24,399 nt of DNA from Guillardia theta CCMP2712 (taxonomy: Eukaryota; Cryptophyceae; Pyrenomonadales; Geminigeraceae). The position numbers and the translations under genes were made by a program. Every line of letters begins with the position of its first letter. Position 1 is the stretch's first letter. The notes beneath the pieces were generated by a model, which did not search any database, was not told the origin of the DNA, and saw only the letters and a program-made list of their open reading frames with translations. The stretch spans positions 283,636-308,034 of the forward strand of contig NW_005434622.1 of assembly GCF_000315625.1 (NCBI RefSeq). Reading direction: 5' to 3'. Positions 1 through 8,800 of the stretch are shown here, piece by piece.

Positions 1-150
1 AACCCGCGCTCCCTCCCCTCTTTCCGACCGACCGAACCCACCTCCCGTCCATCCTCACCCGCCTCACTTCCGTACGCACGCGCGCCACTAACTCTCCCTC
101 AGATCTCTCTCCCCCCCCTCCACCCCCCACCCCCACCTCTCATCCTCCCC

Positions 151-189
151 CCCCTCCCTCCCTCCCTCCCTCCCTCCCTCCCTCCCTTC
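151..189. repeat. (CCCT)n simple repeat
   Basis: A run of CCCT/CCTC tetranucleotides lies just before the acceptor at 208, probably as part of the polypyrimidine stretch of an intron. Confidence 0.8.
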
Positions 190-208
190 CTGACTTGCAT
201 ACCTACAG

Positions 209-945
209 GTCATGGGCATTGGGCTATGCAACCTCCTGACGACGATTGTCGTTGAATTCCAAAAGGTGATGAGAGGAAAAGCAGTAGAGAAAGTGAGAGC
301 AGCTGGGGATCGAACGACCATTGTCTGCATGGTGGCAAAGGTTGCATGCATGGAGCAGGTGGAGGGGAAGGAGAAACAAAAGGAGAGGAGGGATATAGAG
401 GATGTTTGTAGGGACCTGTGACTGGAACCTTCCCAGGTGTTGGAGGAGGATGCAGAGATGAGAGAAATCTCGAAGCGCGAGTTGATGTCGCGCGTGAGGA
501 CGAAAGTGAGGAGGATGATGATGAACGTGAGGCTCTTCAACTCCTTCCGAAAGAAGTTCAACGAGCTCATGGAGACAGCACCGTAAGCATCTCATCTCCC
601 TCCCCCCCCCCTCCCCCCCCCGCCCACTCCTCCTCCTGCTTTCCCCCTCTTGTTTCCTCTCCGCGCCATCATGTTGATAATGGCACGTGCTCATCCTTCT
701 TACACTCATCATCATCATCATCATCATCATCACAAGTGTCGTCCCCGGCTCTCCCTCATTCTGTCCTTCTCCCTCCTCTTCGTTCCCTTGTTTTCAGCGC
801 TGTCTTTGGTGTCTTCCTCGTCCTTCAACCCTCCCCCCGCAGCTGATGCCGGTGCAGTCACACAGGTGAACGCGAAGTTATGATCGGCAGGAGCCTCGGG
901 AACTGGAGGAGCCGCTTGTCGGGCAGTAAAGAAAAGAAGCATTAG
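209..945 (+). CDS. 3' exons of an unrecognised gene (partial)
   Basis: Three exons join in phase: 209-340, 437-582 and 858-945, ending at TAG 943-945. Acceptors are ctacag, ttcccag and ggtgcag. Donors are gttgca (weak) and gtaagc (canonical). The encoded 121 residues open with a mildly hydrophobic helix-like stretch (VMGIGLCNLLTTIVVEF), continue with a charged helical part (VLEEDAEMREISKREL), and end in a basic tail (RLSGSKEKKH). The gene starts upstream of the window, since the first exon begins at an acceptor and has no clear start. I do not recognise the family. The third acceptor is the least certain choice: using 842 instead gives an immediate stop, which would only shorten the tail. The gene converges on GINS1, whose stop lies about 310 bases away. 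Confidence 0.5.
583..857 (+). other. Intron with C-rich tract and (ATC)n repeat
   Basis: This is the intron between exons 2 and 3 of the upstream gene. It begins GTAAGC, has a C-rich tract at 600-623 and about eight ATC units at 707-732, and ends with ctgat followed by ggtgcag. Confidence 0.5.
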
Positions 946-1257
946 GATAGCTGGGGGCGAGGAGAGGAAAGAGGAGGGGAGCGACGAACGGGAGGGGGAC
1001 AGGATGAAGGGGGGAAGAGTTTGGAAAGGTTAGGAAGCAGGATAGGAAGAAAGGATGCCAACTGAATAACAGTGAGGGCAATTCAATGCCGAACAACATC
1101 AGGACGTATTTACCTTCACCTTCTGCCTTCTTCAACCCCCCCCCCCCCCTACTCCCCCCTGCCTCCTCCTTCCTCCTCTTGGACTTGGTCCTCCCCCTCC
1201 ACCAACCCCTTTACAGCCGTCTCATCATACACTGCCTTCCCCGCCCATGTGCCTTCC
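946..1257. other. Convergent intergenic region
   Basis: This stretch lies between two convergent gene ends. It is purine-rich at 950-1040 and has a C-run at 1136-1150. I see no coding exon or RNA gene in it. It probably holds both 3' UTRs. Confidence 0.6.
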
Positions 1258-1648
1258 CTAGTGAACATGCTTCAAGATGCCCTGCACATCGTCAGCGACA
1301 TGGCGCGGGTGGAGGTGGCTCGACCTGTCGGATCAGATGCTGGACCTCCGCTCGTCGAAGGTGATGAGTGGAGTTGCGAGTGAGGTTGACTGTCCCGTCC
1401 ATCGTGACGAACTCACCTGACCCGAGGTTGAGAAGAGAGCAGAGCAGAGCATGGCATCGCATAGCATAGCATGGCAAAGGGGAAGGAAGGGGAGAGGAGG
1501 GAAGCGATGAGGGGATGCCCAGGAACAGAATAGGACAGAACGCAGGTAGACAGACAAACAGGCAGGAGACAATTCATCACGACCTTACTCTCGAAAACAT
1601 CCTTTCTACAAATGTTATCACCACCACCACCACCACCATTACCATCAT

Positions 1649-1680
<32 letters not shown>

Positions 1681-1878
1681 GCAGCATGAAAGCAAAAGCC
1701 CGAAAGCTCATACCGTAATCTTCAAGGACTCGGACGGTGATCATGGTGGAACTAGGAGGCTCAAGGTCGAGCGTGAGGTTGTGACCTGCAAGGAGGCAAC
1801 ATCGTCGTCATCGTCGTCGTCGTCATCATGATCATCATCGTCATCGTCATCTTCTTCAACATCATCATCATCATCATA

Positions 1879-1920
<42 letters not shown>

Positions 1921-2748
1921 CCTTGCCCCTGCTCATCCTCATCCATCTCCTTATATTCTTCCATCTTGAAGTGGATCTCACCAAGAGAGGTCATGTAAGA
2001 GGTGAGCATAGTGTCGTACTGCTGCGCGAGCGCGATTTCGTTCTGGTGCAGTCGATCCTGCGATCGATGAGCGAGGAGGAGGAACGAAGTCCGTAGAGGA
2101 GGAGGGGAGGGGATGGAGGAGAAGAACAAAAACAGGAGCAGAACGAGCAGAACAAGAGGCAGGAACAGGAACGCGGACATGAATGGCAAGGGTCAAGGAG
2201 GAGGGGGGGAGAGATCAGGGCTCGGAGTTACCTGAAGGTATGCAGGGATCTCACAAGCGCCACTCTCCCACCTGTGGGAGGTAGAAAAGCATCAGAGACG
2301 TTAGACCAGCTTCATGGGAACAGACCTCAGCTTCAAGATCTGTTCAGCTCTGTACTTGAGATAAGCTATCGCGCATTGCTTGTTCCTCTCGATGCAGTTG
2401 TGTCTTAAGGACAGATTTCAGTCAGAAGACAGCAGTCTTCTCTCCTCTGCATACTGTGCATAAAGTTGCATTAAATCCTCTGGCGACCGCTCTGCCGGGT
2501 TTTCTCTAGAAGCCGTCGTCAATGACAACCTCAGTCTCCGCTCCAACCCTCTCACGGGATGTTCTTGTAGGTGGAGACGATGTCTTCATACAGTTCCTTC
2601 ACCTCCTTCTGCACTTGTCGCAGAGAAGCATCCTACCACGCATGTGAGACGAGAGGAGGAGCGTTTGAGCAGCTCAGACGTCATAGGCTGGGATCCACGT
2701 GTCTCGTTTCAACCCGCGAATCAGCTCGACGGCGGTCTCGCACGGCAT
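1258..2748 (-). CDS. GINS1: GINS complex subunit PSF1 (GINS1)
   Basis: PSF1 is one of the four GINS subunits. With CDC45 and MCM2-7, GINS forms the CMG helicase that unwinds DNA in the nucleus. Nine exons join in phase on the minus strand: 2748-2680, 2632-2556, 2505-2455, 2403-2326, 2271-2232, 2057-1982, 1785-1714, 1416-1325 and 1281-1258. They give 192 residues; human PSF1 has 196. The N-terminus MPCETAVELIRGL parallels human MFCEKAMELIREL. The motifs ERNKQCAIAYL, LTSYMTSLG, VRVLEDYGEF and AEVQHLIRQGIL match the conserved core and the C-terminal B-domain of the family. Exon 3 (ENPAERSPEDLMQLYAQ) has the least certain boundaries: its donor at 2454 and the acceptor at 2404 are inferred from phase and from the conserved length. 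The other junctions are clear. No key segment is missing. Confidence 0.95.
1615..1686. repeat. ACC/ATC/AGC trinucleotide repeats in a GINS1 intron
   Basis: Runs of ACC, ATC and then about nine AGC units follow each other inside the intron between GINS1 exons 7 and 8 (1417-1713). Confidence 0.85.
1800..1935. repeat. Compound microsatellite in a GINS1 intron
   Basis: TCG/TCA trinucleotides (1803-1877) are followed by about seven CTCCTG hexamers (1880-1922), inside the intron between GINS1 exons 6 and 7 (1786-1981). The open frame across it is a repeat artefact. Confidence 0.85.
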
Positions 2749-3509
2749 GGAACCTCAAGGCTGGACGGAAGCAATGCTCCTTCCTCTCTCGCCTTGAAGC
2801 GAATCTGCGATTCATGTCATGGCGACGCCTTTTGCGCAGTGCGGCATCATAGCATCGAAACCTGCTTCTCCCTCATTCGCCCCTCCCTCACACCCTCAAG
2901 TTTCATCGCAACATTTCCAATCCCTCCTGACTACTTACACGTTATCTTTCTCTGTCTTCACATGGGATCCCATTCGAAATTTGCAGTCCTCTGCTCATAT
3001 CAAACTCCTCTCGACTTGAGCATCAACTCCTGCCTTCCTTCCACTTCCATCTTCACGATCCTACCATACCTTGTTCTCACCTTGTTCTCACTGTATTCGG
3101 GCCTCCTTGGCCTCCGTTCTTCCATACTCATCCAGTGTTCCTCCCTCCAACCATCAACCCCCGAACTATCCACACTGCCCCCCTCTCCCCCTCCTCCTGC
3201 CATTCGTTCCCCATCCCGCCATCTTCCATTTCAGGGGCTCTTGAGCGGGAAGTGAATCGTTACAGAAAACGTTACATAAAAGAGGAAAACAATTATAACC
3301 CACTCTGAGGCCAGCTCTGAGCAGGCTCTGAGGCGAAGTTATTACTGGCAAGCTGGCTGGGAAAAAACCATGTTGAAGGTTCTCAGGCAGCATGGCAGGG
3401 GCTGGCGCTCAGAGGCAAGGAAGAGAGGACGACTGCGGCGAGGTTGATTGAACATCATCAGACAAACACAAACAAGAACAAGCACAAGCCGAAGAGCGAT
3501 TGAAGGCTG
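2749..3509. other. Intergenic region upstream of GINS1 and of the dsRBM cluster
   Basis: These 760 bases separate the start of GINS1 (leftward) from the dsRBM cluster (rightward), so they should hold promoters for both. The plus strand at 2850-3240 is pyrimidine-rich. I see no clear TATA box and no supportable exon. Short direct repeats of CTCTGAG occur at 3303-3332. Confidence 0.5.
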
Positions 3510-4073
3510 ATGGAGGGAGGAAGCGACAGGATGGGCACGGCAGATGCGCTGGGGGGGGCAGCGGCGGGGGCAGCGGCGGGGGCAGGGGCGGGGGCAGCTA
3601 TAGCTGGCCGGAACGAGAGGGAGAGGGAGAGGGAGAGGGAGAGGGAGAGGGAGAGGGAGAGGTGGGTACAGGAGGACGAGGCGCAGGGCGAAGGGGCCGC
3701 GGCAGGCGTAGGAGGGCGTCTAGAGGAGCTGGGCGACACCAAAGGACAGCTGATCAACACGTGCAGGCGGCTCTCGCTCCCGGAGCCATCCTTCTTGACC
3801 AGACGGGTCGGAGGGCCCGACCATGCGCCGTCGTGGAGGTGCACAGTGACGACAGGGGGCAGAAGCTACGAAAGCTCGGAGCACACGACGGCAAAGGCGG
3901 CGGAGAGAGACGCGAGCCGGAGAGCGATATGGGGGCTGATGGAGGGAGGCAGCGGCAGGACGGGCACGGGAGATGCGCTGGGGGGCAGCGGCGGGGCAGC
4001 GGCGGGGCAGCGGCGGGGCAGCTATAGCTGGCCGGGACGAGAGGGAGAGGGAGACGGAGACGGAGGCGGATAG
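3510..4073 (+). CDS. dsRBM module 1 of the tandem dsRBM cluster
   Basis: The open frame runs from ATG 3510 to TAG 4071-4073 (187 residues). It begins with an Ala/Gly-rich segment and an Arg-Glu dipeptide run (ERERER) coded by GAGAGG hexamers. Then comes one dsRBM at about residues 76-142: helix 1 DTKGQLINTCRRL, the loop with GGPDHAPSW, strand WRCTVTTGG, and helix 2 TTAKAAERDASRRAIWGL. GPDH is the typical loop-2 GPxH motif of dsRBMs. The frame stops shortly after the module because the following G-rich linker has lost four G bases relative to its sister linkers. The real product may therefore continue into module 2. A stop lies just upstream of the ATG, so this start fits, but an earlier exon cannot be excluded. 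It may be a gene or a decaying copy. Confidence 0.5.
   Translation: MEGGSDRMGTADALGGAAAGAAAGAGAGAAIAGRNERERERERERERERERWVQEDEAQGEGAAAGVGGRLEELGDTKGQLINTCRRLSLPEPSFLTRRVGGPDHAPSWRCTVTTGGRSYESSEHTTAKAAERDASRRAIWGLMEGGSGRTGTGDALGGSGGAAAGQRRGSYSWPGREGEGDGDGGG
3612..3663 (+). repeat. (GAGGGA)n hexamer run
   Basis: About eight GAGGGA units encode the Arg-Glu dipeptide run in front of dsRBM module 1. Related runs stand at 4040-4116 (mixed with GAGACG) and 4514-4545. Confidence 0.9.
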
Positions 4074-4617
4074 GGAGACGGAGACGGAGGCGGAGAGGGA
4101 GAGGGAGAGGGAGAGAGAGAGATGGCAGCAGCATCTGCTACAGCAGGATGCGCAGGGCGCAGGGGCCGCGGCGGGCGTAGGAGGGCGTCTAGAGGAGCTG
4201 GGCGACACCAAAGGACAGCTGATCAACACGTGCAGGCGGCTCTCGCTCCCGGAGCCATCCTTCTTGACCAGACGGGTCGGAGGGCCCGACCATGCGCCGT
4301 CGTGGAGGTGCACAGTGACGACAGGGGGCAGAAGGTACGAAAGCTCGGAGCACACGACGGCAAAGGCGGCGGAGAGAGACGCGAGCCGGAGAGCGATATG
4401 GGGGCTGATGGAGGGAGGCAGCGGCAGGACGGGCACGGGAGATGCGCTGGGGGGGGCAGCGGCGGGGGCAGCGGCGGGGGCAGCGGCGGGGGCAGCTATA
4501 GCTGGCCGGGACGAGAGGGAGAGGGAGAGGGAGAGAGGGAGGGGGAGGTGGGTGGAGCAGGAGGAGGAGGAAGAGGAGGAGGAGGCGGATCTAGGAGGTT
4601 ACTCAAGGCTTTTGTGA
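3973..4617 (+). CDS. dsRBM module 2 of the tandem dsRBM cluster
   Basis: This frame overlaps the end of module 1's frame and is shifted against it. It carries an Arg-Glu-rich linker, then a dsRBM at 4199-4405. In the compared core of roughly 230 bases it differs from module 1 at one base (C/G at about 3865/4334, giving Ser/Arg). It then passes through an intact Ala-rich linker (AAAGAAAGAA), another ERER run and a Glu run, and stops at 4617. The start shown is simply the beginning of the open frame; there is no independent promoter-proximal Met. A donor at g|gtt (4594) joined to the acceptor at 4699 would link it in frame to module 3. That splice is inference. Confidence 0.45.
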   Translation: MRWGAAAGQRRGSGGAAIAGRDERERETETEADRETETEAERERERERERWQQHLLQQDAQGAGAAAGVGGRLEELGDTKGQLINTCRRLSLPEPSFLTRRVGGPDHAPSWRCTVTTGGRRYESSEHTTAKAAERDASRRAIWGLMEGGSGRTGTGDALGGAAAGAAAGAAAGAAIAGRDERERERERGRGRWVEQEEEEEEEEADLGGYSRLL

Positions 4618-4699
4618 ATGCTATGGATACACTCAGTTTTCATTTTTATTTTGTATGTCTAAATTCTCAAATCTGTTTTCAAATCATACCTCTGCACAG

Positions 4700-5031
4700 C
4701 GGGATATTCAATAGAAGTGCGCTGCGAATTTACTCGTGTCGGAGGGCTCGACAACATCAAAGGTCATCAGATCAGCATGTGCAAGTTGCTCTCGCTTTCC
4801 GAGCCATCCTTCTCCACCAGACGGGTCGGAGGGCCCGACCACATGCCGACGTTCTGCTGCACGGTGACGGCAGGGGGCAGAAGCTTCCGAGCGAGGCTCG
4901 ACGCAGACGACGACTCGGTGACGAGGGCGGCGGAGAGAGACGCGAGCCAGAGGGCGATAGAGGGGTTGCCAGGGCCACCGCCGGGGGTGGGTGGGGCGGG
5001 CGTGAGGGAGAGTATTAGACTGCGGCACTAG
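4700..5031 (+). CDS. dsRBM module 3, probable exon
   Basis: An acceptor-like tgcacag at 4693-4699 precedes an open frame to TAG 5029-5031. It encodes GYSIEVRCEFTRVGG, then a dsRBM: NIKGHQISMCKLLSL, GGPDHMPTFCCTVTAGG, and the helix TRAAERDASQRAIEGL. At the DNA level the core (about 4790-4890) matches the two dsRBMs of the caspase-like gene far better than it matches modules 1 and 2. The tail is Gly/Pro-rich and short. The preceding 80 bases (4618-4698) are AT-rich and look like an intron. It could be the last exon of a three-dsRBM gene, or a stray duplicated copy. Confidence 0.45.
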
Positions 5032-5896
5032 CTTGTTTGGAGTCACTGAGTGTATATCGTTTTTCTAGACAGTCCTGAATTTCTCAAATCATTGTTTGTA
5101 CCTTTACGGCCAGTTTGGTCGTTGTTCCTCTGCTGAATGAAACCTGTCTCAAACCATGTACTCAAAGTTAAGTCAACTTCGGAATCACTCAGTGACGAGG
5201 TCACGTGACGGCGAGAAGAGAAAAGACAGTGCCAACCATCCCTTATTTTGCCCACTGCTGTCCCACCAACTTAACTGATACCTTCACTTACACGGTTACG
5301 GACGGTTACGGACGTTTGCGCGCGCCAAGTCCACTTGCAGTGACAACTTGGAATCAGTGATCCCACAGGTCATCTTGTTTTGTTTTCCTTGGGGGGTGTA
5401 TTATCAACTATAATTCAAAACTTTCCAATACTCAAGATTCTAAATTTAAAGCAAAGATTGAAAGCTGTTTTGTATGAAAGACCAAAGACAGGAAAGTTTC
5501 TGCTGATTTTCAAATATCCAAGCGCAATGCTAGCAACTTTCATGTATTCAACTCTCACACGTTGATTTCAAATGTTGTGTGTAAGTTTCGAGTCAACTAT
5601 GAATGAAGAACCCCCAAGTCTAGTTCATTTAGGGCACTGGAGCTGAGACGAGGAGAGAGCGGCAAAGGAAGAGGCGGGAGAGGGAGGGAGAGGGAGGGAG
5701 AGGGAGGGAGAGGGAGAGGGAGAGGGAGAGAGAGGGAGATGGAGAGAGAGGAAGGGAGAGGGAGGGATAGGGCAGGAGGGCGGGAGAGGGAGGGAGAGGG
5801 AGGGAGAGGGGGAGGGAGGAGCAAGACTGACAGGGACTATCTTTGTGCCATCTCTACCTTCTACTTGTGACTCTTTCTCTCTTGACCTAGGTCGGC
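5032..5896. other. Upstream region of the caspase-like gene
   Basis: This gap is AT-richer than its neighbours at 5380-5620. It contains a perfect palindrome GTCACGTGAC (5200-5209), two copies of GGTTACGGAC (5294-5313), and a long polypurine tract (5655-5820). A 61-codon open stretch at 5380-5565 has no coding character that I trust. The end of the gap (5840-5889) is pyrimidine-rich and finishes in cctag, so a 5' untranslated intron ending at 5889 is possible. Confidence 0.5.
5655..5822 (+). repeat. Polypurine (GAGGGA)n tract
   Basis: Almost every base over 165 bp is G or A on the plus strand. Units GAGGGA, GAGGGAGG and GAGAGA are mixed. It lies 75 bp before the caspase-like start codon. Confidence 0.9.
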
Positions 5897-8800
5897 ATGC
5901 AGGATTATCTTCACAAGCGGTTTTCTGCTCTCGTCGAGCCTTTCTTCAACGCCCATGGATGGACAAGCAGCGTCGGCGCTGGCCCTGAGCCCCTGGTGGT
6001 CAGGTTAACAAGAGGAGTCCAGGACAAGTACATCCGCCTCGTGAGCATCATCGACCTGGAGGAGGTTGGAGGAGGACGACAAGGAGGAGGAGGAGGAGGA
6101 GGAGATCCGCTGCTGCAGCGTCTCTTGTGCTTCCAAGACGACTTGTGGCCCGACGATCAGCTCTACCTTGAGTTGAAGACGTCAGAGACGTGGAGAGATC
6201 GATCGAGGGAGGACGTCATCCATGGCCGAGCCAGAAATGTGGTTGCGGCAATTCCGAGAGCTATCGAGAAGAGAGAATCAAGTTTGTCAGCCACGTCTGA
6301 TGCAGCGATCTTGTTTGACGGAGCACAAGCTTCACAGCAACTGATGCAGATGATACGTGCCGTGCTAGACGACAATCGAGAGAGACTCTTGAAGCGAAAC
6401 AGGTGAGCCAGAGCCTTACTACAGCTCTTGATCGATGAGGTGAAAATTGTGTTTGTGCAGCGCGCTGTCAAGTCAGACGGGCTATCCCTACCAGAGCTCT
6501 GGGAGTTTCTACGAGTCAGAGATGGTCTTCTTGGAGCATGCTCGCGTGTTCGGCTTATGCATGGGGCTGAGTGAGTACGACGGGGAGTTTCAACCGCTTG
6601 CTGCGGCTGAGAAGGATGCGATGAAATTACATCAAACCCTTTGCTCGTTTAAAAATTGCCATTCTGCTTTATGCTCGAATCCAAGAACCCTTGAAGATAT
6701 GAAGGGGTTCCTGAGGTCAAACCTAACAAGCTTAGAGGAAGCTTGTCCAGAGCAGGTGTTGTTTTTCTTCGCGGGTCATGCAATCTTTGAACCCACCTGC
6801 AAGGATCAGCTTCTGGTTCCGACTGCGCTTGAGGCAGTGAGAAGCTTGTCTTCAACGCAGTTGCTCGAAAGCATGCTTTCGATCACAGAGCTCTTCAGAC
6901 AATTCAGAGACTTTGAAAGGAATGTTGCGCTTGGTACTCCGAGAGTTCTTGTCATCGTGGACGCTTGCAGAGAAAAAGTTGAGTGCAAGAAAGAGAACCT
7001 CCGAGCGGAATCTGATTTTCAAGGAATGCCGACCTTCTGGACTCTCGTACAGACGTGCAGTAATGGGCAGGTTGCATTTGATGACTCTGCTTTCTTTCAA
7101 GCGTTTCTTGACCCTTGCGAGGGGATGTTCGCTTGTAATCAATCTCTCCAACGTGCTTTGCTTCAGTGCTGCTCTTCCACGAACACGAATAATCCAAAGT
7201 GTGTTTTGACGAATGTTCAGAACATACCTGAAGACTTCTGTGTGATTAGCGACGGCAAAGACCTGAGAGTTGTCATGAGCAGTGTGATTGAAACACAAAA
7301 AGCAGCAAGGTACGTGACATCAAATGCATCATGGCGCACAGACGCCTCAGGCGCAGACACTTGCGTGCTTGCTTACAGCGCTCAAGATTCAGTTTTGATC
7401 AGACAAAGAGCAAGTCAAGCGTTGAAACATTTTGTGTCGAAGAAGGAGCAAGACATTCCACGCTGGAGCTTCTGCTCTATGGTCATCATGTTGTTCTTGC
7501 AGTATGACGATACGAGGTTCTCCAGCAAGACCATGTTGGGACATTTGCTGGCAAAAGTGAAGAATGGCAACGTAGGGCCTGAGCTCTGTGAGGACATACA
7601 AGAGTACTTGAGACATGGCAGGATCACTTCGCCGTCCTTTGAGGCTTGGAAGGAGCAGTCGGGTCTGAATTTCCAGGATAACAAGTTGTTGATTGCAATC
7701 TTGGATTTCACGGTAACAAAGGAGATACGCAAGGTGATGCCCGACCCTCAGGAACAAAGAGATGCTTTGTTGATATGGGAGATCCGAGTAGTCAAATGCT
7801 ACAAGTCGTCGACATCATGGGAGAAGGGGATGGACTTGATCGAAGAACATCTAAGACATGTAACTGTCATCGATGACGGGGAGGACAACTTGTTCTACTG
7901 TCAAGTGCTGGAGAAAGCTGCGGATGCTGGAAGCTTCGCCATGATCTTAAAGATGACTAAACTGAGTAGCGTGTTCTTGAGTTGCTGCTTGCTAGAATAC
8001 AACATGCAACACAACGTCAGCGAGCTTGATGGCTTGAGTGCATGGGTCAGCAGCACTGGCTGGATCGTTAGGGAGGACGGATATAACACGGACTGGACTG
8101 TTTCCAATGCGCTCTGGAGCAATGAGCTTACGAGAACCTTCCAAACGCTGGAGCGATGCGAAGTTGGGATGGGCCCTAGGAGCGACCAGACTTCCTTGCA
8201 ACAAGGTGACGCTTGTTGCAATGACGCCAGACCAAAGACTCCTGATCGCTATGCAGATCCTCACAACCAAGAGCAGAGGGCGAGGACCAACTCCTCAGCT
8301 TTCTATCAGTCTCCAAGTCGACAGGTACCGTACATGCAACATGATTCTGATTGAAACAGATTACCGTCTGATCTGAAATAGCAGAACAACGTAGACCGAT
8401 TGGATGAAATTACAATAGACGAAATGGCAGCAAGAACGGTAACAATGACCTTGGAACCTAACGCAAATACGCAACAACAATCACAGTCACCTTCACAAAC
8501 CTCCACTTCTCATTCAAGTGTGTCAAATATGACAGCAAACCAAAGCGGATGGCTCGACAACGCCAAAGGTCATCTGATCAACATGTGCAAGCGGCTCTTA
8601 CTCTCCGAGCCATCCTTCTCCACCAGCCGGGTCGGAGGGCCCGACCACATGCCGACGTTCTGCTGCACGGTGACGGCAGGGGGCAGAAGCTTCCGAGGCT
8701 CGAACCAGACGACGACGAGGGCAGCGGAGAGAGACGCGAGCCGGAGGGCGATAGAGGGGTTGCTGGAGAGAGGCAGCGGGGGGGCGGGCATGGGGGAAAC

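Larger units (their letters stand above)
3506..4403 (+). repeat. Tandem duplication of a dsRBM unit (429 and 469 bp)
   Basis: The landmark gctgat-ggagggagg recurs at 3506, 3935 and 4404, defining two units. The dsRBM parts are almost identical. The low-complexity linkers (G-rich, GAGGGA/GAGACG hexamers) differ in length. Confidence 0.85.

Noticed and set aside
1761-2189. 142-codon minus-strand frame with Gln-Glu and Met runs
   Set aside because: Only the part at 2057-1982 is a GINS1 exon. The rest is intron microsatellite translated by chance.
2644-3255. 203-codon plus-strand open frame
   Set aside because: It overlaps GINS1 exons 1-2 on the other strand and then runs through pyrimidine-rich intergenic DNA with no recognisable protein character.
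3500-4027. A second long plus-strand frame (and minus-strand frames) over the dsRBM cluster
   Set aside because: They are open because the DNA is GC-rich and repetitive. Only the frame with GPDH and the helix-2 pattern matches the dsRBM family.
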